Below are positions 1 through 9,660 of a DNA stretch of 64,000 bases, one piece after another. The notes below the pieces were generated by a model. That model saw only the letters and a program-made list of their open reading frames with translations. It was not told where the DNA came from and made no database searches. This stretch comes from MFD04716-140 sp963703125 (GTDB lineage: Bacteria; Bacteroidota; Bacteroidia; Flavobacteriales; Flavobacteriaceae): assembly GCA_963703125.1 (NCBI GenBank), contig OY969790.1:496001-560000 (forward strand), read 5' to 3'. How positions within the stretch are numbered: the stretch's first letter is position 1; each line of letters begins with the position of its first letter. The translations under genes were made by a program, and so were the position numbers.

Positions 1-1003
1 TGACTTCTGGGGAAATTTGCAAGTTGAATTCTGAAAAAACCTTGTCCATAATTAACTCGGCCAAGTCTAAAATCTCTCTTCCGGTCGCTGTTCCATAATT
101 TACCAATACCAATGCCTGGTTTTTGTGTACACCCGCATCTCCAAAACGTCTACCTTTAAAACCACATTGCTCAATAAGCCAACCGGCAGGAATCTTATAT
201 TCATTTTCGGTAACCTTATAAAACGGAGCTTCTGGGTGTTTGGATGTAAACTCATGAAACTCAGATTTGGATAATACAGGATTCTTGAAAAAACTGCCAC
301 TATTGCCCAGTTCTTTTGGGTCTGGCAGTTTGCTTTGCCGAATTGCAATTACTGCCTCCGAGACATCTTTAATTACGGGATTGGAAATATTATTTTTTTT
401 CAGTTCCTCGTCTATAGATCCATACGATGTGTTTAAAGTGTGAATATTCTTCGACAAATTAAACCTCACCGAGGTGATAATATATTTATCCTTACCCCCA
501 TTCTTAAAGAAAGAATCTCGATACCCAAATTGACATTGCTCCTTATTGAAAACTTCAATTTCCCCACTTAAAATATTCAAGGCTTCACAGCTTTCAAAAA
601 CATCTTTAAGCTCAACGCCATAGGCACCTATATTTTGTATTGGGGCGGTACCTGTGTTACCAGGTATTAAGGATAAATTTTCTAGGCCACCATATCCATT
701 TTCCAAGGTCCAAAGAACCATTTGATGCCAGTTTTCACCCGCCATAACCTCTATTCTCACAGAGTTTCCTTCTTCTTCAATAACTTCTTTACCCTTTAAA
801 TTGATGTGCAGTACCAATGCGTCTAGATTGTTGGTAATGAGCATATTACTACCCCCTCCCAAAACGAATTTACTTGGATATTCATCTAATCTCAGCACTT
901 CTTTTAATTCATCGACGCTATTTATCTCGCAAAAATATTTTGCTTTAGCTTCAATACCAAAGGTATTATAGGGCTTGAGGGATATGTTGGACTGAATCGT
1001 CAT
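1..1003 (-). CDS. murB: UDP-N-acetylenolpyruvoylglucosamine reductase MurB (3' end cut by window)
   Basis: Reduces UDP-GlcNAc-enolpyruvate to UDP-MurNAc with NADPH and FAD in the cytoplasmic phase of peptidoglycan synthesis. The minus-strand frame opens with ATG at 1003 (MTIQSNISLKPYNTFGIEAK) and stays open to base 1, giving 334 complete codons. FAD-binding motif GGGSNMLI, the GNTGTAPIQNIGAYG segment, and GSFFKNP carrying the serine proton donor are all visible. It reaches ...LQISPEV, so probably only a few C-terminal residues are missing. Its ATG overlaps the stop of the upstream aminotransferase by one base (TAATG), which suggests translational coupling. Confidence 0.95.
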   Translation of the reverse strand, partial: MTIQSNISLKPYNTFGIEAKAKYFCEINSVDELKEVLRLDEYPSKFVLGGGSNMLITNNLDALVLHINLKGKEVIEEEGNSVRIEVMAGENWHQMVLWTLENGYGGLENLSLIPGNTGTAPIQNIGAYGVELKDVFESCEALNILSGEIEVFNKEQCQFGYRDSFFKNGGKDKYIITSVRFNLSKNIHTLNTSYGSIDEELKKNNISNPVIKDVSEAVIAIRQSKLPDPKELGNSGSFFKNPVLSKSEFHEFTSKHPEAPFYKVTENEYKIPAGWLIEQCGFKGRRFGDAGVHKNQALVLVNYGTATGREILDLAELIMDKVFSEFNLQISPEV

Positions 1004-2193
1004 TAACCTATATAACTTTTTAAGGCCTCCTTTAGTATGTTCACGGCTCTTACAATACTATCACGATCCAACACATAGGCAATACGAATCTGGTTCTTAC
1101 CAAGGCCCTCGGTTGCATAGAATCCTGCGGCGGGAGCCACCATAACCGTTTCACCGCCCAGCCTAAAATCTTCCAAAAGCCATTGTGCAAAATCGTCGGC
1201 ATCCGCGATTGGCAGTTCTGCAATACAATAGAAAGCACCTTGAGGTTTTCCTACCTTTACTCCTTCAATTTTTTCCAATTCTTCAATAAGAACATTTCGT
1301 CTGGCTACATATTCCTTTTTAACATCATCAAAATAACTCTGTGCCGTTTCCAAAGCAGCCTCACTGGCAATTTGCGCATAGGTAGGCGGCGAAAGCCTTG
1401 CCTGGGCAAATTTCAGGGCCGTTTTTATAACCTCACGATTCTTGGTGACCAAACAACCTATTCTCGCACCGCACATGCTATATCGTTTGGAAACTGAATC
1501 TACTATTATCGCATGCTCTTCCAAACCTGGTTCCTGCAAAATTGAGTAGTGCTCTCTCCCATCATAAATAAACTCTCGATACACTTCATCTGCGACCAAA
1601 AACATGTCATGTCTTTTAACTATTTCGGAAAGTTTCTGAATTTCTTCCTTGCTGTAAAGATATCCTGTGGGGTTTCCAGGATTGCATATAAGAATTGCCT
1701 TTGTTTTGGGTGTAATCAATTTTTCAAAGTCCTCAATTGGCGGAAGGGCAAAATTAGTCTCAATATTCGAAACAACGGGCACTACTTGGATTCCCATGGC
1801 AATTGCAAAACCATTATAATTGGCATAAAAGGGTTCTGGAATTATAATTTCATCTCCTGAATCAGCTATACTTCCCATGACAAATGAGAGTGCTTCCGAA
1901 CCGCCAGTGGTCACAATAATATCAGTGGCTGTGACGAAAATATCATTTTTAGCATAGTAGTTGGCCAATTTTTCCCGATAGATTTCAGACCCCTCTGTTC
2001 TACTATACTCCAGGACCTTAATATTGTTGTTCTTAACCGCATCGAGGGCCACTTGCGGGGTCTTAATATCGGGCTGACCAATATTGAGATGGATTACCTT
2101 AACACCTTTTTTTTTAGCTTCCTCCGCAAAAGGCACTAATTTTCTTATAGGTGATTCGGGCATTAATTGCCCTTTTTTTGACACGGACGGCAT
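1003..2193 (-). CDS. Class I/II PLP-dependent aminotransferase (AspC-like)
   Basis: Fold-type I pyridoxal-phosphate aminotransferase, probably acting on aspartate or another amino acid; substrate cannot be set from sequence. I start it at ATG 2193 (MPSVSKKGQLMPESPIRK), giving 396 residues, because the 14 residues further upstream look unlike a conserved N-terminus. NPGNPTG lies near residues 171-177, the ADEVY aspartate follows, and the Schiff-base lysine is about K236 in VDSVSKRYSMCGARIG. The RIG arginine and a C-terminal arginine region (NQIRIAYV) fit dicarboxylate or alpha-carboxylate binding. It is followed directly by murB on the same strand and is divergent from the aspartyl protease gene across 73 bp. 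Confidence 0.9.
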   Translation of the reverse strand: MPSVSKKGQLMPESPIRKLVPFAEEAKKKGVKVIHLNIGQPDIKTPQVALDAVKNNNIKVLEYSRTEGSEIYREKLANYYAKNDIFVTATDIIVTTGGSEALSFVMGSIADSGDEIIIPEPFYANYNGFAIAMGIQVVPVVSNIETNFALPPIEDFEKLITPKTKAILICNPGNPTGYLYSKEEIQKLSEIVKRHDMFLVADEVYREFIYDGREHYSILQEPGLEEHAIIVDSVSKRYSMCGARIGCLVTKNREVIKTALKFAQARLSPPTYAQIASEAALETAQSYFDDVKKEYVARRNVLIEELEKIEGVKVGKPQGAFYCIAELPIADADDFAQWLLEDFRLGGETVMVAPAAGFYATEGLGKNQIRIAYVLDRDSIVRAVNILKEALKSYIG

Positions 2194-2266
2194 ATGGATT
2201 AATTTTTCACAAAAATGAGAAAAGCTATTGGACAAAGCAATAGAAGAAGAACTTAATTGAGTATCA

Positions 2267-3688
2267 ATGATTTTGTTAAAAATTCCAGTTTTGACTAAAA
2301 TATTTCGTAGCTTTAAAAAGCTTAACTTCTTAAATATAAGTAACTTGAATAAGTTTTTTCAATTTATGACAATCCTTTTAATGAGTTTGCCATTTTATGG
2401 CAATTCACAAGGATTTGAATTGAAAAAAGGCCAAAAGTTCCAAAAGATCAAATTCGAGCTTATAAACAACCTCATAGTAATACCCATACAGGTCAATGGC
2501 AGTAATCTGTCTTTTGTTCTCGACTCTGGTGTAAGCAAGCCCATTCTTTTCAATTTATCTGACCAGGATTCCATTCAAATCAATAATGTCTCAGAAATAA
2601 CCATAAAAGGTTTGGGTGGTGGTGAACCCATTAAAGCCTTAAGTTCGGGAGGAAATTATTTTAAAATGGGGGATGTGACAAATAGCACACAACAATTGTA
2701 TGTAGTGCTGGATAAGGAAATTAACTTTTCTCCAAGTCTGGGAATTCCTATACATGGCATTATAGGCTATGATTTATTCAGGGATTTCATTGTAGACATC
2801 AATTATTCCAGTAAAACAATTAAGTTTCATGACCCCATATATTATAAATACAAAAGTGATGTAAGAAATGAAACAATTCCGTTAAATATAATCAGTAGGA
2901 AGGCTTATGTTGATGGAGAAGTATTTTTAACGGGAAATGAAAGTGTTCCGGTGAAAATGCTATTGGATACTGGCAGTAGTGATGCTATCTGGCTTTTCCA
3001 AAATGAACAAATTGATGTTCCGGAGAAAAATTATGAGGATTTTTTAGGCAAGGGACTTAGCGGAAATATTTTCGGAAAGCGGACCATTGTTAAAAGCATA
3101 AAAATAGGGTCTTTTGTTTTAGAGGACGCCAAAGCCGCTTTTCCTAATATGAATTCGTTCAACGACATGAAAAACTTAGGCGATAGAAACGGAAGTATGG
3201 GCGGGGAAGTATTAAAACGATTTAATATTGTTTTCGATTATCCCAACCATAAAATTACGCTCAGAAAAAATGGCGATTTCAAGAAGCCTTTCCATTATAA
3301 CATGAGCGGAATTGAACTGCAACATGATGGGCTCAGGTATGTAGCCGAAAGTATTGCTGATCCGCGAGGTGTTGTCAAAAAGGACGGAAAATCTTTTGGG
3401 GATGTTCAAATTTTATTCGAGAACAAGACTCGGCTTAGCTTGGTACCGGAAATTGTTGTTTCCGGCATAAGGGCTGGTAGTCCCGCCGAAACAGCTGGAT
3501 TAAAAGAAGGCGATATAATTCTGGCAGTTAATGGTAAAAGTGTGCATCGTTTCAAACTTCAGGAAATAATGCACTTACTGAATGAAAAAGAAGGAAAAAA
3601 AATTCGCGTTCTCATAGAGCGGTTCAATTCGGATTTGCTTTTCAGTTTCGTTCTCAGGAACATGTTCAAAGAAAAACCCCGACCATAA
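2267..3688 (+). CDS. Exported retropepsin-like aspartyl protease with C-terminal PDZ domain
   Basis: 473 residues with a basic then hydrophobic N-terminus ending near NSQG (residue 48), read as a signal sequence; a shorter start at M34 (2366) is possible but leaves no basic region. Two retropepsin-like halves are visible: DSG at 86-88 in FVLDSGVSKPI, and DTG at 234-236 in MLLDTGSSDAIW. A PDZ domain (AGSPAETAGLKEGDIILAVN) occupies roughly 385-470. Such proteins are common in Bacteroidota, and the substrate is unknown. The first site has Ser in place of Thr, so the two halves may differ in function. Envelope or secreted location is inferred from the signal sequence. Confidence 0.85.
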   Translation: MILLKIPVLTKIFRSFKKLNFLNISNLNKFFQFMTILLMSLPFYGNSQGFELKKGQKFQKIKFELINNLIVIPIQVNGSNLSFVLDSGVSKPILFNLSDQDSIQINNVSEITIKGLGGGEPIKALSSGGNYFKMGDVTNSTQQLYVVLDKEINFSPSLGIPIHGIIGYDLFRDFIVDINYSSKTIKFHDPIYYKYKSDVRNETIPLNIISRKAYVDGEVFLTGNESVPVKMLLDTGSSDAIWLFQNEQIDVPEKNYEDFLGKGLSGNIFGKRTIVKSIKIGSFVLEDAKAAFPNMNSFNDMKNLGDRNGSMGGEVLKRFNIVFDYPNHKITLRKNGDFKKPFHYNMSGIELQHDGLRYVAESIADPRGVVKKDGKSFGDVQILFENKTRLSLVPEIVVSGIRAGSPAETAGLKEGDIILAVNGKSVHRFKLQEIMHLLNEKEGKKIRVLIERFNSDLLFSFVLRNMFKEKPRP

Positions 3689-3700
3689 AGTCAGGGTTTA
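3673..3700. terminator. Bidirectional hairpin terminator between convergent genes
   Basis: The AAACCC..GA arm pairs with the TC..GGGTTT arm around the TAA of the protease gene, flanked by A-rich and T-rich runs on both sides. It lies between the convergent protease and DUF1573 genes, so it can serve both. Confidence 0.6.
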
Positions 3701-3724
3701 TAAAAAGTTTTCTTTATTTCAAGC

Positions 3725-4114
3725 TTATTTTCCTTCCGGGGCTTTTACCTCACCTACTATCTTCAACACCTTTGTGGGTGTATCGGCATTTGAAATTACC
3801 GTAATTGCCTTTCTTATGGGATTCACACGATTGGTATCGTATTTTACTTGAATTTCTCCAGTCTTACCTGGCAAAACCGGATCCTTTGACCAATTTGGTA
3901 TGGTACAACCACAACTGGAACTGACTTTACTGATAATTAAAGGGGCACCACCAGTATTTGTGAATTCGAAAACGCGGACGCCATCACTACCTTTCTGGAT
4001 AACTCCGTAATCGATAGTCTCAGTTTTGAATTCAATTTTCGCAACTTTTTCCTGTGCGGTAAGGCTAAATCCTAATAGTCCAATAAATAAAACCAGTACT
4101 ATTTTTTTCATCAT
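3725..4114 (-). CDS. DUF1573 domain exported protein
   Basis: 129 residues from ATG 4114 (MMKKIVLVLFIGLLGFSLTA), a clear signal peptide. An alternative frame start at 4165 would put 17 residues ahead of it and is less likely. The mature part is one DUF1573 immunoglobulin-like domain: the conserved start (FKTETIDYGVIQKGSDG), the FTNTGGAPL strand, and the CGCTIPNW cysteine motif. DUF1573 proteins are abundant exported proteins in Bacteroidota with no settled biochemical role. It is convergent with the aspartyl protease and divergent from valS. Confidence 0.85.
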   Translation of the reverse strand: MMKKIVLVLFIGLLGFSLTAQEKVAKIEFKTETIDYGVIQKGSDGVRVFEFTNTGGAPLIISKVSSSCGCTIPNWSKDPVLPGKTGEIQVKYDTNRVNPIRKAITVISNADTPTKVLKIVGEVKAPEGK

Positions 4115-4255
4115 TTTTAGTTTTGGGTGAATTTCAAAAATAAATCTTTTAAGACGAACCTCCAAAATTCTTTTGTTATGTTATAACGTTACTTATTTTT
4201 GTTTCGTATTTAAATTTGGCTTCAAGCACAAACAAACAGATATTTTAACATATCT

Positions 4256-4263
4256 TATTTTTG
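4256..4263 (+). promoter_or_regulatory. Putative -7 promoter element (TAnnTTTG) for valS
   Basis: TATTTTTG matches the Bacteroidota -7 consensus TAnnTTTG and lies about 50 bases before the valS ATG. No good -33 TTG was seen at the usual distance, so this rests on one element. Confidence 0.35.
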
Positions 4264-4311
4264 CAAGTGATTTAGAATGCCGACTGACCTTAACAAAAAT
4301 CATTCCAAATA

Positions 4312-6942
4312 ATGGACATTCCTTCAAAATATGAACCACGGACAGTGGAAAACTATTGGTATAACTACTGGTTGCAACATAATTACTTTCACTCAGAACC
4401 TGACAATAGGGAACCCTATACCGTTGTAATTCCGCCTCCGAATGTAACAGGAGTGCTGCACATGGGCCATATGTTGAACAATACCCTGCAAGATGTTTTG
4501 ATCCGCAAAGCCCGTTTGATGGGCAAGAATGCCTGTTGGGTTCCTGGCACTGACCACGCATCTATTGCAACAGAGGCAAAAGTGGTAGCCAAATTGAAAG
4601 AACAAGGTATTCAGAAGGCCAATATTTCGAGAGAGGAATTCCTGAAGCATGCTTGGGATTGGAAAGCCGAATATGGTGATGTAATTTTGGAACAGCTAAA
4701 AAAACTGGGATGCTCTTGTGATTGGGAACGTACCGCTTTTACCATGGATGAAAACATGTCAAAATCGGTCCTTAAGGTTTTTGTTGACCTGTTTAACAAA
4801 GGACTCATTTATAGGGGATATAGAATGGTGAATTGGGATCCCGAAGCTCTGACCACTTTGTCAGATGAAGAGGTTATTTATGAGGAAAAACAAGGGTTAT
4901 TATTTTATATATCCTACACAGTCCAAGATTCGAATGATAAAGTAACAATTGCAACTACCCGCCCTGAAACTATATTGGGCGATACAGCCATATGCATCAA
5001 CCCAAATGATGACAGGTACAAACATTTAAAAGGCAAAAATGCCATTGTACCCATATGTAATCGAATAATCCCGATCATTGAGGATGAATACGTTGATATG
5101 GAATTTGGTACCGGTTGTCTCAAAGTAACCCCAGCACATGATGTGAACGACAAGGCACTTGGGGAGAAACACAACCTGCAAACGATTGATATCTTCAATG
5201 CCAATGCCACGTTAAACTCCTTTGGTCTACATTATGAGGGGCAGGATAGGTTTGTTGTGAGAAAAGCCATTTCGAAGGAATTGGAAGAGAAGGGCTTTTT
5301 GTTAAAAACCGAACCTCATTTAAATAAAATCGGTACTTCAGAACGTACCAAGGCAGTTATTGAACCTCGACTCTCGGATCAGTGGTTTCTTAAAATGGAA
5401 GATTTGGTCAAACCTGCCATTAAGGCAGTTTTAGAGACGAATGAAATTAAGTTCTTCCCCAAAAAGTTTGATAATACATATCGTCATTGGATGGAAAATA
5501 TCCGTGATTGGAATATTTCACGTCAGCTTTGGTGGGGTCAGAGAATCCCGGCCTACTATTTTGGGGATGACCAGGAAGATTTTGTAGTCGCCGAAAGTTT
5601 GGATGATGCCCTAGAATTGGCACGGAAAAAGTCGAAAAATCAGAATTTGACGTCTTCAGATTTAATGCAGGACGAAGATGTCGTGGATACATGGTTTTCT
5701 TCCTGGTTATGGCCGATGACCGTTTTCAATGGAATTTTAGAACCTGACAATAAAGAAATCAACTACTACTACCCTACCAATGATTTGGTGACTGGGCCTG
5801 ACATTATATTTTTCTGGGTTGCCAGAATGATAATTTCCGGTTATGAATATAGAAATGAGAAGCCCTTTGAAAATGTCTATTTTACGGGAATCGTACGGGA
5901 TAAACAACGGCGAAAGATGTCGAAATCTTTGGGGAATTCCCCGGATGCACTTGGCCTAATAGAAAAATATGGTGCCGATGGAGTGCGCGTTGGGTTATTA
6001 TTGAGTTCCGCAGCCGGCAACGACCTAATGTTCGATGAGGACTTATGTCAACAAGGAAAAAACTTCGCGAACAAAATATGGAATGGTTTCAGGTTGCTAA
6101 AGGGATGGGAGGTTGCCGATTTACCCCAACCAGAGGCCTCTAAATTAGGTGTTGAATGGTACAGGTCAAAATTCAATCAGACTTTAAAAGAAATTGAAGG
6201 TCATTACAGTAAATATAGGATATCCGATGCCTTAATGGCCACCTATAAGCTCGTATGGGATGATTATAGCTCTTGGCTGTTGGAAATTGTAAAACCAGCT
6301 TATCAAAAGCCGATAGATAGAATAACCTTTGATGCCCTTATTGATATTCTCGAGCAAAATCTAAAATTGCTACATCCATTCATGCCATTTCTTACCGAAG
6401 AAATATGGCAACATATAACTCAGCGCAAACCCAAAGAAGCATTGATAGTTGCGCAATGGCCTCAAATTTCTGTGGTTAACAATGATTTGATTTCCGATTT
6501 TGATTTCACTGCGGAAGTAATTGCGGGAATTCGAACCATAAGAAAAGACAAAAATATCCCAATGAAGGAGGTTTTGAAACTTTCCATTCTAAAGGTTGAA
6601 GATACAAATACCCTCTGGGATGTAATCATTAAGAAACTAACCAATGTTTCGGATATAAATTATATCTCCAAAGCGGTTGAAGGGGCCCTTACATTTAGGG
6701 TAAAAAGCAACGAATATTTCGTGCCAATGGGCGAAGCAATTGATGTAGATGCTGAAATACAAAAAATTAAGGACGAACTCAATTATACAAGAGGTTTTCT
6801 TCAAAGTGTTCAAAAGAAACTTTCCAATGAAAAGTTTGTGAACAATGCCCCAGAACAAGTGATTGCCTTGGAGCGTAAAAAACTGTCGGACGCAGGATCA
6901 AAAATTGAGACACTTGAAAAGAGCTTGGCAAGTTTGGAATAG
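4312..6942 (+). CDS. valS: Valine--tRNA ligase
   Basis: Class I aminoacyl-tRNA synthetase charging tRNA-Val, 876 residues, full length for the family. The HIGH motif reads HMGH at 50-53 inside PPPNVTGVLHMGHML. The KMSKS motif is at 535-539 (RRKMSKSLGNSPD). The editing (CP1) domain with its TTRPET segment lies between, around residues 216-221. The C-terminal 60-70 residues form the family's coiled-coil arm. The start ATG follows a TAnnTTTG-like promoter element and has no Shine-Dalgarno site, as expected in this phylum. A small secreted protein gene follows after about 90 bases. Confidence 0.97.
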   Translation: MDIPSKYEPRTVENYWYNYWLQHNYFHSEPDNREPYTVVIPPPNVTGVLHMGHMLNNTLQDVLIRKARLMGKNACWVPGTDHASIATEAKVVAKLKEQGIQKANISREEFLKHAWDWKAEYGDVILEQLKKLGCSCDWERTAFTMDENMSKSVLKVFVDLFNKGLIYRGYRMVNWDPEALTTLSDEEVIYEEKQGLLFYISYTVQDSNDKVTIATTRPETILGDTAICINPNDDRYKHLKGKNAIVPICNRIIPIIEDEYVDMEFGTGCLKVTPAHDVNDKALGEKHNLQTIDIFNANATLNSFGLHYEGQDRFVVRKAISKELEEKGFLLKTEPHLNKIGTSERTKAVIEPRLSDQWFLKMEDLVKPAIKAVLETNEIKFFPKKFDNTYRHWMENIRDWNISRQLWWGQRIPAYYFGDDQEDFVVAESLDDALELARKKSKNQNLTSSDLMQDEDVVDTWFSSWLWPMTVFNGILEPDNKEINYYYPTNDLVTGPDIIFFWVARMIISGYEYRNEKPFENVYFTGIVRDKQRRKMSKSLGNSPDALGLIEKYGADGVRVGLLLSSAAGNDLMFDEDLCQQGKNFANKIWNGFRLLKGWEVADLPQPEASKLGVEWYRSKFNQTLKEIEGHYSKYRISDALMATYKLVWDDYSSWLLEIVKPAYQKPIDRITFDALIDILEQNLKLLHPFMPFLTEEIWQHITQRKPKEALIVAQWPQISVVNNDLISDFDFTAEVIAGIRTIRKDKNIPMKEVLKLSILKVEDTNTLWDVIIKKLTNVSDINYISKAVEGALTFRVKSNEYFVPMGEAIDVDAEIQKIKDELNYTRGFLQSVQKKLSNEKFVNNAPEQVIALERKKLSDAGSKIETLEKSLASLE

Positions 6943-7034
6943 TTTTTCTACTCGTCATTAATTTTCACTTAAAATCTTTCATTGTCTATAATATTTACGC
7001 CTTGATGACTATCTTTAAGGAAAAACCGCAAGTC

Positions 7035-7628
7035 ATGAAACAGATAGTTGTTGCAATCGCATTGTTAGGTATGATTACTGTAGCCGGACAAGAGAAAAAG
7101 GCGGAAATACTTCCTGCTGAAATTCAAATCAAAACAGCCACTTTTCCAGTCCCTGACGCAGACAAGGATGGAGCTATGGTATATGGTTTTGAATCCTCCG
7201 GCAATCTAATTGTACTCAGGGAAGGTACTAATAATCTTGTATGTATTGGTGATGACCCTTTTAAGGAAGGAATTAGTGTGGCATGCTATTCCAAAGAATT
7301 GGAACCTTTCATGAAAAGAGGTAGGGAACTTACATTCGAAGGCAAAAATACAAAAGAGAAAAGGGAAATACAGGGTGCCGAAGTAGCTGATGGTAAATTA
7401 CAAATGCCTCTGGTGCCAAGTATGATGTATGTATATTTTGGTAGTGACGGGGCTTATAATAAATCAACCGGGGAATTGGCCGATGGGCAATACCGCTATG
7501 TAATCTACACTCCCTTTGCCACCACAAAGTCAACAGGATTGCCCGATAAACCACATGAAAAAGGCATGCCATGGCTTATGGATCCAGGTACTTTTAGGGC
7601 CCACATTATGATTGGCCCCTTCAATTGA
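7035..7628 (+). CDS. Secreted protein of unknown function
   Basis: 197 residues from ATG 7035 (MKQIVVAIALLGMITVAGQEKK), which begins an ordinary signal peptide; upstream TTG/ATG options at 7002-7005 would add a non-hydrophobic stretch. The mature protein contains two cysteines (LVCIGDDPF and VACYSK), a VPSMMYVYFG segment and a C-terminal FRAHIMIGPF. I do not recognise a named domain. It is in the same direction as valS but separated by about 90 bases, so cotranscription is uncertain; it is convergent with the DoxX-like gene. Confidence 0.75.
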   Translation: MKQIVVAIALLGMITVAGQEKKAEILPAEIQIKTATFPVPDADKDGAMVYGFESSGNLIVLREGTNNLVCIGDDPFKEGISVACYSKELEPFMKRGRELTFEGKNTKEKREIQGAEVADGKLQMPLVPSMMYVYFGSDGAYNKSTGELADGQYRYVIYTPFATTKSTGLPDKPHEKGMPWLMDPGTFRAHIMIGPFN

Positions 7629-7656
7629 TTAAACTATGGAAACTAAATCACTGTGC

Positions 7657-8088
7657 TCAAGCCAAATTCTTCGATTCGGATTTTAGCCTTTTATTTTGCC
7701 AGATTTCTATGTAAACAAAAATCAATACGGATAAAATAACAATGTTTTTGGCAATATATTGACCAAGTATTGTCAAGGAAAAAGGAATACCCTCAAATAC
7801 TCTTTCCGGGAATAGGAAAAGTGGGGAAAAAGTTAGGACAATATGCAGAATTGCAAAAGGAATTGTCACATTTTTGAAGAGATTTAAAACCAGTAGAATC
7901 CCAACTATGGATTCCCAGGCTGCAAGAATTTTAATTGAAACCTCAGCACTTATTAATCCAAAGGTCAGTACATGAATTGTATCTTGCGCCAAACTCTCAG
8001 CCGGGCTAAGATGTGGGATGAATTTCAAAATACCGAACCATACGTAAATGATTCCGATTGAAAAAGTTAGTAAACTATTCTTGTTCAT
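7657..8088 (-). CDS. DoxX-like four-helix inner-membrane protein
   Basis: 143 residues with four hydrophobic segments, approximately 8-24, 45-70, 75-95 and 105-127. The first contains YVWFGILKFIPHLSP, resembling the DoxX/DUF417-type start in which a conserved WxGxxKF motif ends helix 1. DoxX-like proteins are small membrane proteins of poorly defined redox or stress roles, so no substrate is proposed. It stands alone on the minus strand, opposite to the following two-component operon, with 303 bp of intergenic DNA between them. Confidence 0.7.
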   Translation of the reverse strand: MNKNSLLTFSIGIIYVWFGILKFIPHLSPAESLAQDTIHVLTFGLISAEVSIKILAAWESIVGILLVLNLFKNVTIPFAILHIVLTFSPLFLFPERVFEGIPFSLTILGQYIAKNIVILSVLIFVYIEIWQNKRLKSESKNLA

Positions 8089-8290
8089 AGGTATAGTGTG
8101 ATTTTATGTTGATAAAAGAAAAAGGTCCTAGTTAAAATCCAAAAAAGACAAAAATGTTCACATAGTCGGTTAGCCTTTATTTTATAGATAAAAGGACCGA
8201 TCAATTAAGACCAGCCCCTAATATCCTTGTATAGATTTAACTAACATAAAAAACTAGATGCTAAGTTAAGCACAAGAAGCATGCATCTGG

Positions 8291-8358
8291 ATTAATCATT
8301 CACTAAATACGATTAATAAAAGATTAAATAGCTTAATGAAAAATTAATATGTATTAAT
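8291..8358 (+). promoter_or_regulatory. Helically phased TTAA direct-repeat array upstream of the two-component operon
   Basis: The core TTAA occurs at 8292, 8313, 8324, 8333, 8344 and 8354, with a degenerate TAAA copy near 8304 filling the one two-turn gap. Spacings of 9-11 bases put every copy on one face of the helix. The array ends about 34 bases before the kinase ATG. OmpR/PhoB-family regulators bind hexamer direct repeats spaced 10-11 bp, and the operon encodes such a regulator, so autoregulation is the simplest reading. Intrinsically bent AT-rich DNA is the alternative. Confidence 0.5.
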
Positions 8359-8391
8359 AGAATCTATATTTTCGGTTATTTGTGAAAATAT

Positions 8392-9660
8392 ATGAAAAAG
8401 AGAAGTATCTATATTATCATATTCGTAGTTTCAATACTCGGACTGGCAATAGTGCAATACCAATATCTAAAGGTAGGTTTGAATTTGGCCAAAGTACAGT
8501 TTAATAATAAAATTGGCCTAACCAGTGAAACAATCAAATCTGAAATGGCCAACATGAACGAATTGACCTTTTTAATAGGCCAAGCACTAAAAAAGGACAA
8601 CAGATATTTTAAAACAAGTATTGATACCATACAGAAATCTTCGAGCCGTTTTTTAAATGATTATATAACGCAGCGACTGGTCCAAAATGGGATAGATTCT
8701 GAATTTTCTTATGAGCTATATACCAGGGACTCCTCGTATTACTTAAAATCACCTTCTGCTTATCAAAAGGAAGATAACTTTGTAAACTATCCGATAGAAC
8801 TGACTGGATACCTACCTGATTTGCTTAAGGAAAAACTTATTCTGGAGCTCAAATTCAAACAATTGAATAATTATTTCTTATCCAAACTAAGCGGCCTTAC
8901 ACTGCCAAGTCTTCTTTTTCTTATCGGTATTATCATAACCGTTATTTGGGTTTTAAGAACCTATTATTGGCAACGGAATTTAATAATGACTACCAATGAT
9001 TTCATTAATAACCTTACCCATGAATTGAAGACCCCTGTATTCTCAATAGGTCTCGCCACAAAAATTCTTGATGGGAATATCGAAGTTAGCCAAAAACCCA
9101 TTTTAGAAATCATTCGTCAACAGGTAAACCGATTGACGGAACATATTGACAAAGTTTTGGAACTTGCCAGTTTGGAAGGCAACAAAAAGGTTTTCAATAT
9201 AGAAAAAGTTGATTTTAGGCCAAGTTTAGAGAAGCTTTGTGAAGAATTCAAAACGTTATCGTCTATTGAAAATGTAGTATTTTCCTATACACTGATACCT
9301 GGTCCATATGTAATGAAGGCCGAAATATTCCACTTAGAAAATGCGGTGAACAACTTGCTGGACAATGCAAAAAAATACTCGGACAACCCGGTAATTCATT
9401 TGGAATCCAAAAAAGAAAAGAACAAGCTGATTATCAGTGTCAAAGACAATGGTCAAGGAATTGAAAAAAAAGACGAGCAGCACATTTTCCAAAAATATTA
9501 TAGGGTCACCAATGGAGATCTTCACAAGGTCAAAGGATACGGCCTTGGATTAAGTTATGTAAAAAAAGTTGTTGAAAGTATAAAGGGAAAGGTGTCCATA
9601 GAAAGCAAAAAAGATGTCGGAACCATAGTTTTTATCTCAATACCTTTGTTAAATGACTGA
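8392..9660 (+). CDS. Sensor histidine kinase
   Basis: 422 residues. Transmembrane helices at about 5-22 and 171-188 enclose a periplasmic sensor of roughly 145 residues with no recognised domain. HisKA follows with the phospho-acceptor H210 in NNLTHELKTPVFS, then HATPase_c with N box (ENAVNNLLDNAKKYS), G1 box (VKDNGQGI) and G2 (GYGLGLSYVKKVV). There is no HAMP domain of normal length between TM2 and HisKA. The gene overlaps the response regulator by 8 bases, so the two are cotranscribed and form a cognate pair. The upstream phased TTAA repeats suggest control by its own regulator. Confidence 0.92.
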   Translation: MKKRSIYIIIFVVSILGLAIVQYQYLKVGLNLAKVQFNNKIGLTSETIKSEMANMNELTFLIGQALKKDNRYFKTSIDTIQKSSSRFLNDYITQRLVQNGIDSEFSYELYTRDSSYYLKSPSAYQKEDNFVNYPIELTGYLPDLLKEKLILELKFKQLNNYFLSKLSGLTLPSLLFLIGIIITVIWVLRTYYWQRNLIMTTNDFINNLTHELKTPVFSIGLATKILDGNIEVSQKPILEIIRQQVNRLTEHIDKVLELASLEGNKKVFNIEKVDFRPSLEKLCEEFKTLSSIENVVFSYTLIPGPYVMKAEIFHLENAVNNLLDNAKKYSDNPVIHLESKKEKNKLIISVKDNGQGIEKKDEQHIFQKYYRVTNGDLHKVKGYGLGLSYVKKVVESIKGKVSIESKKDVGTIVFISIPLLND

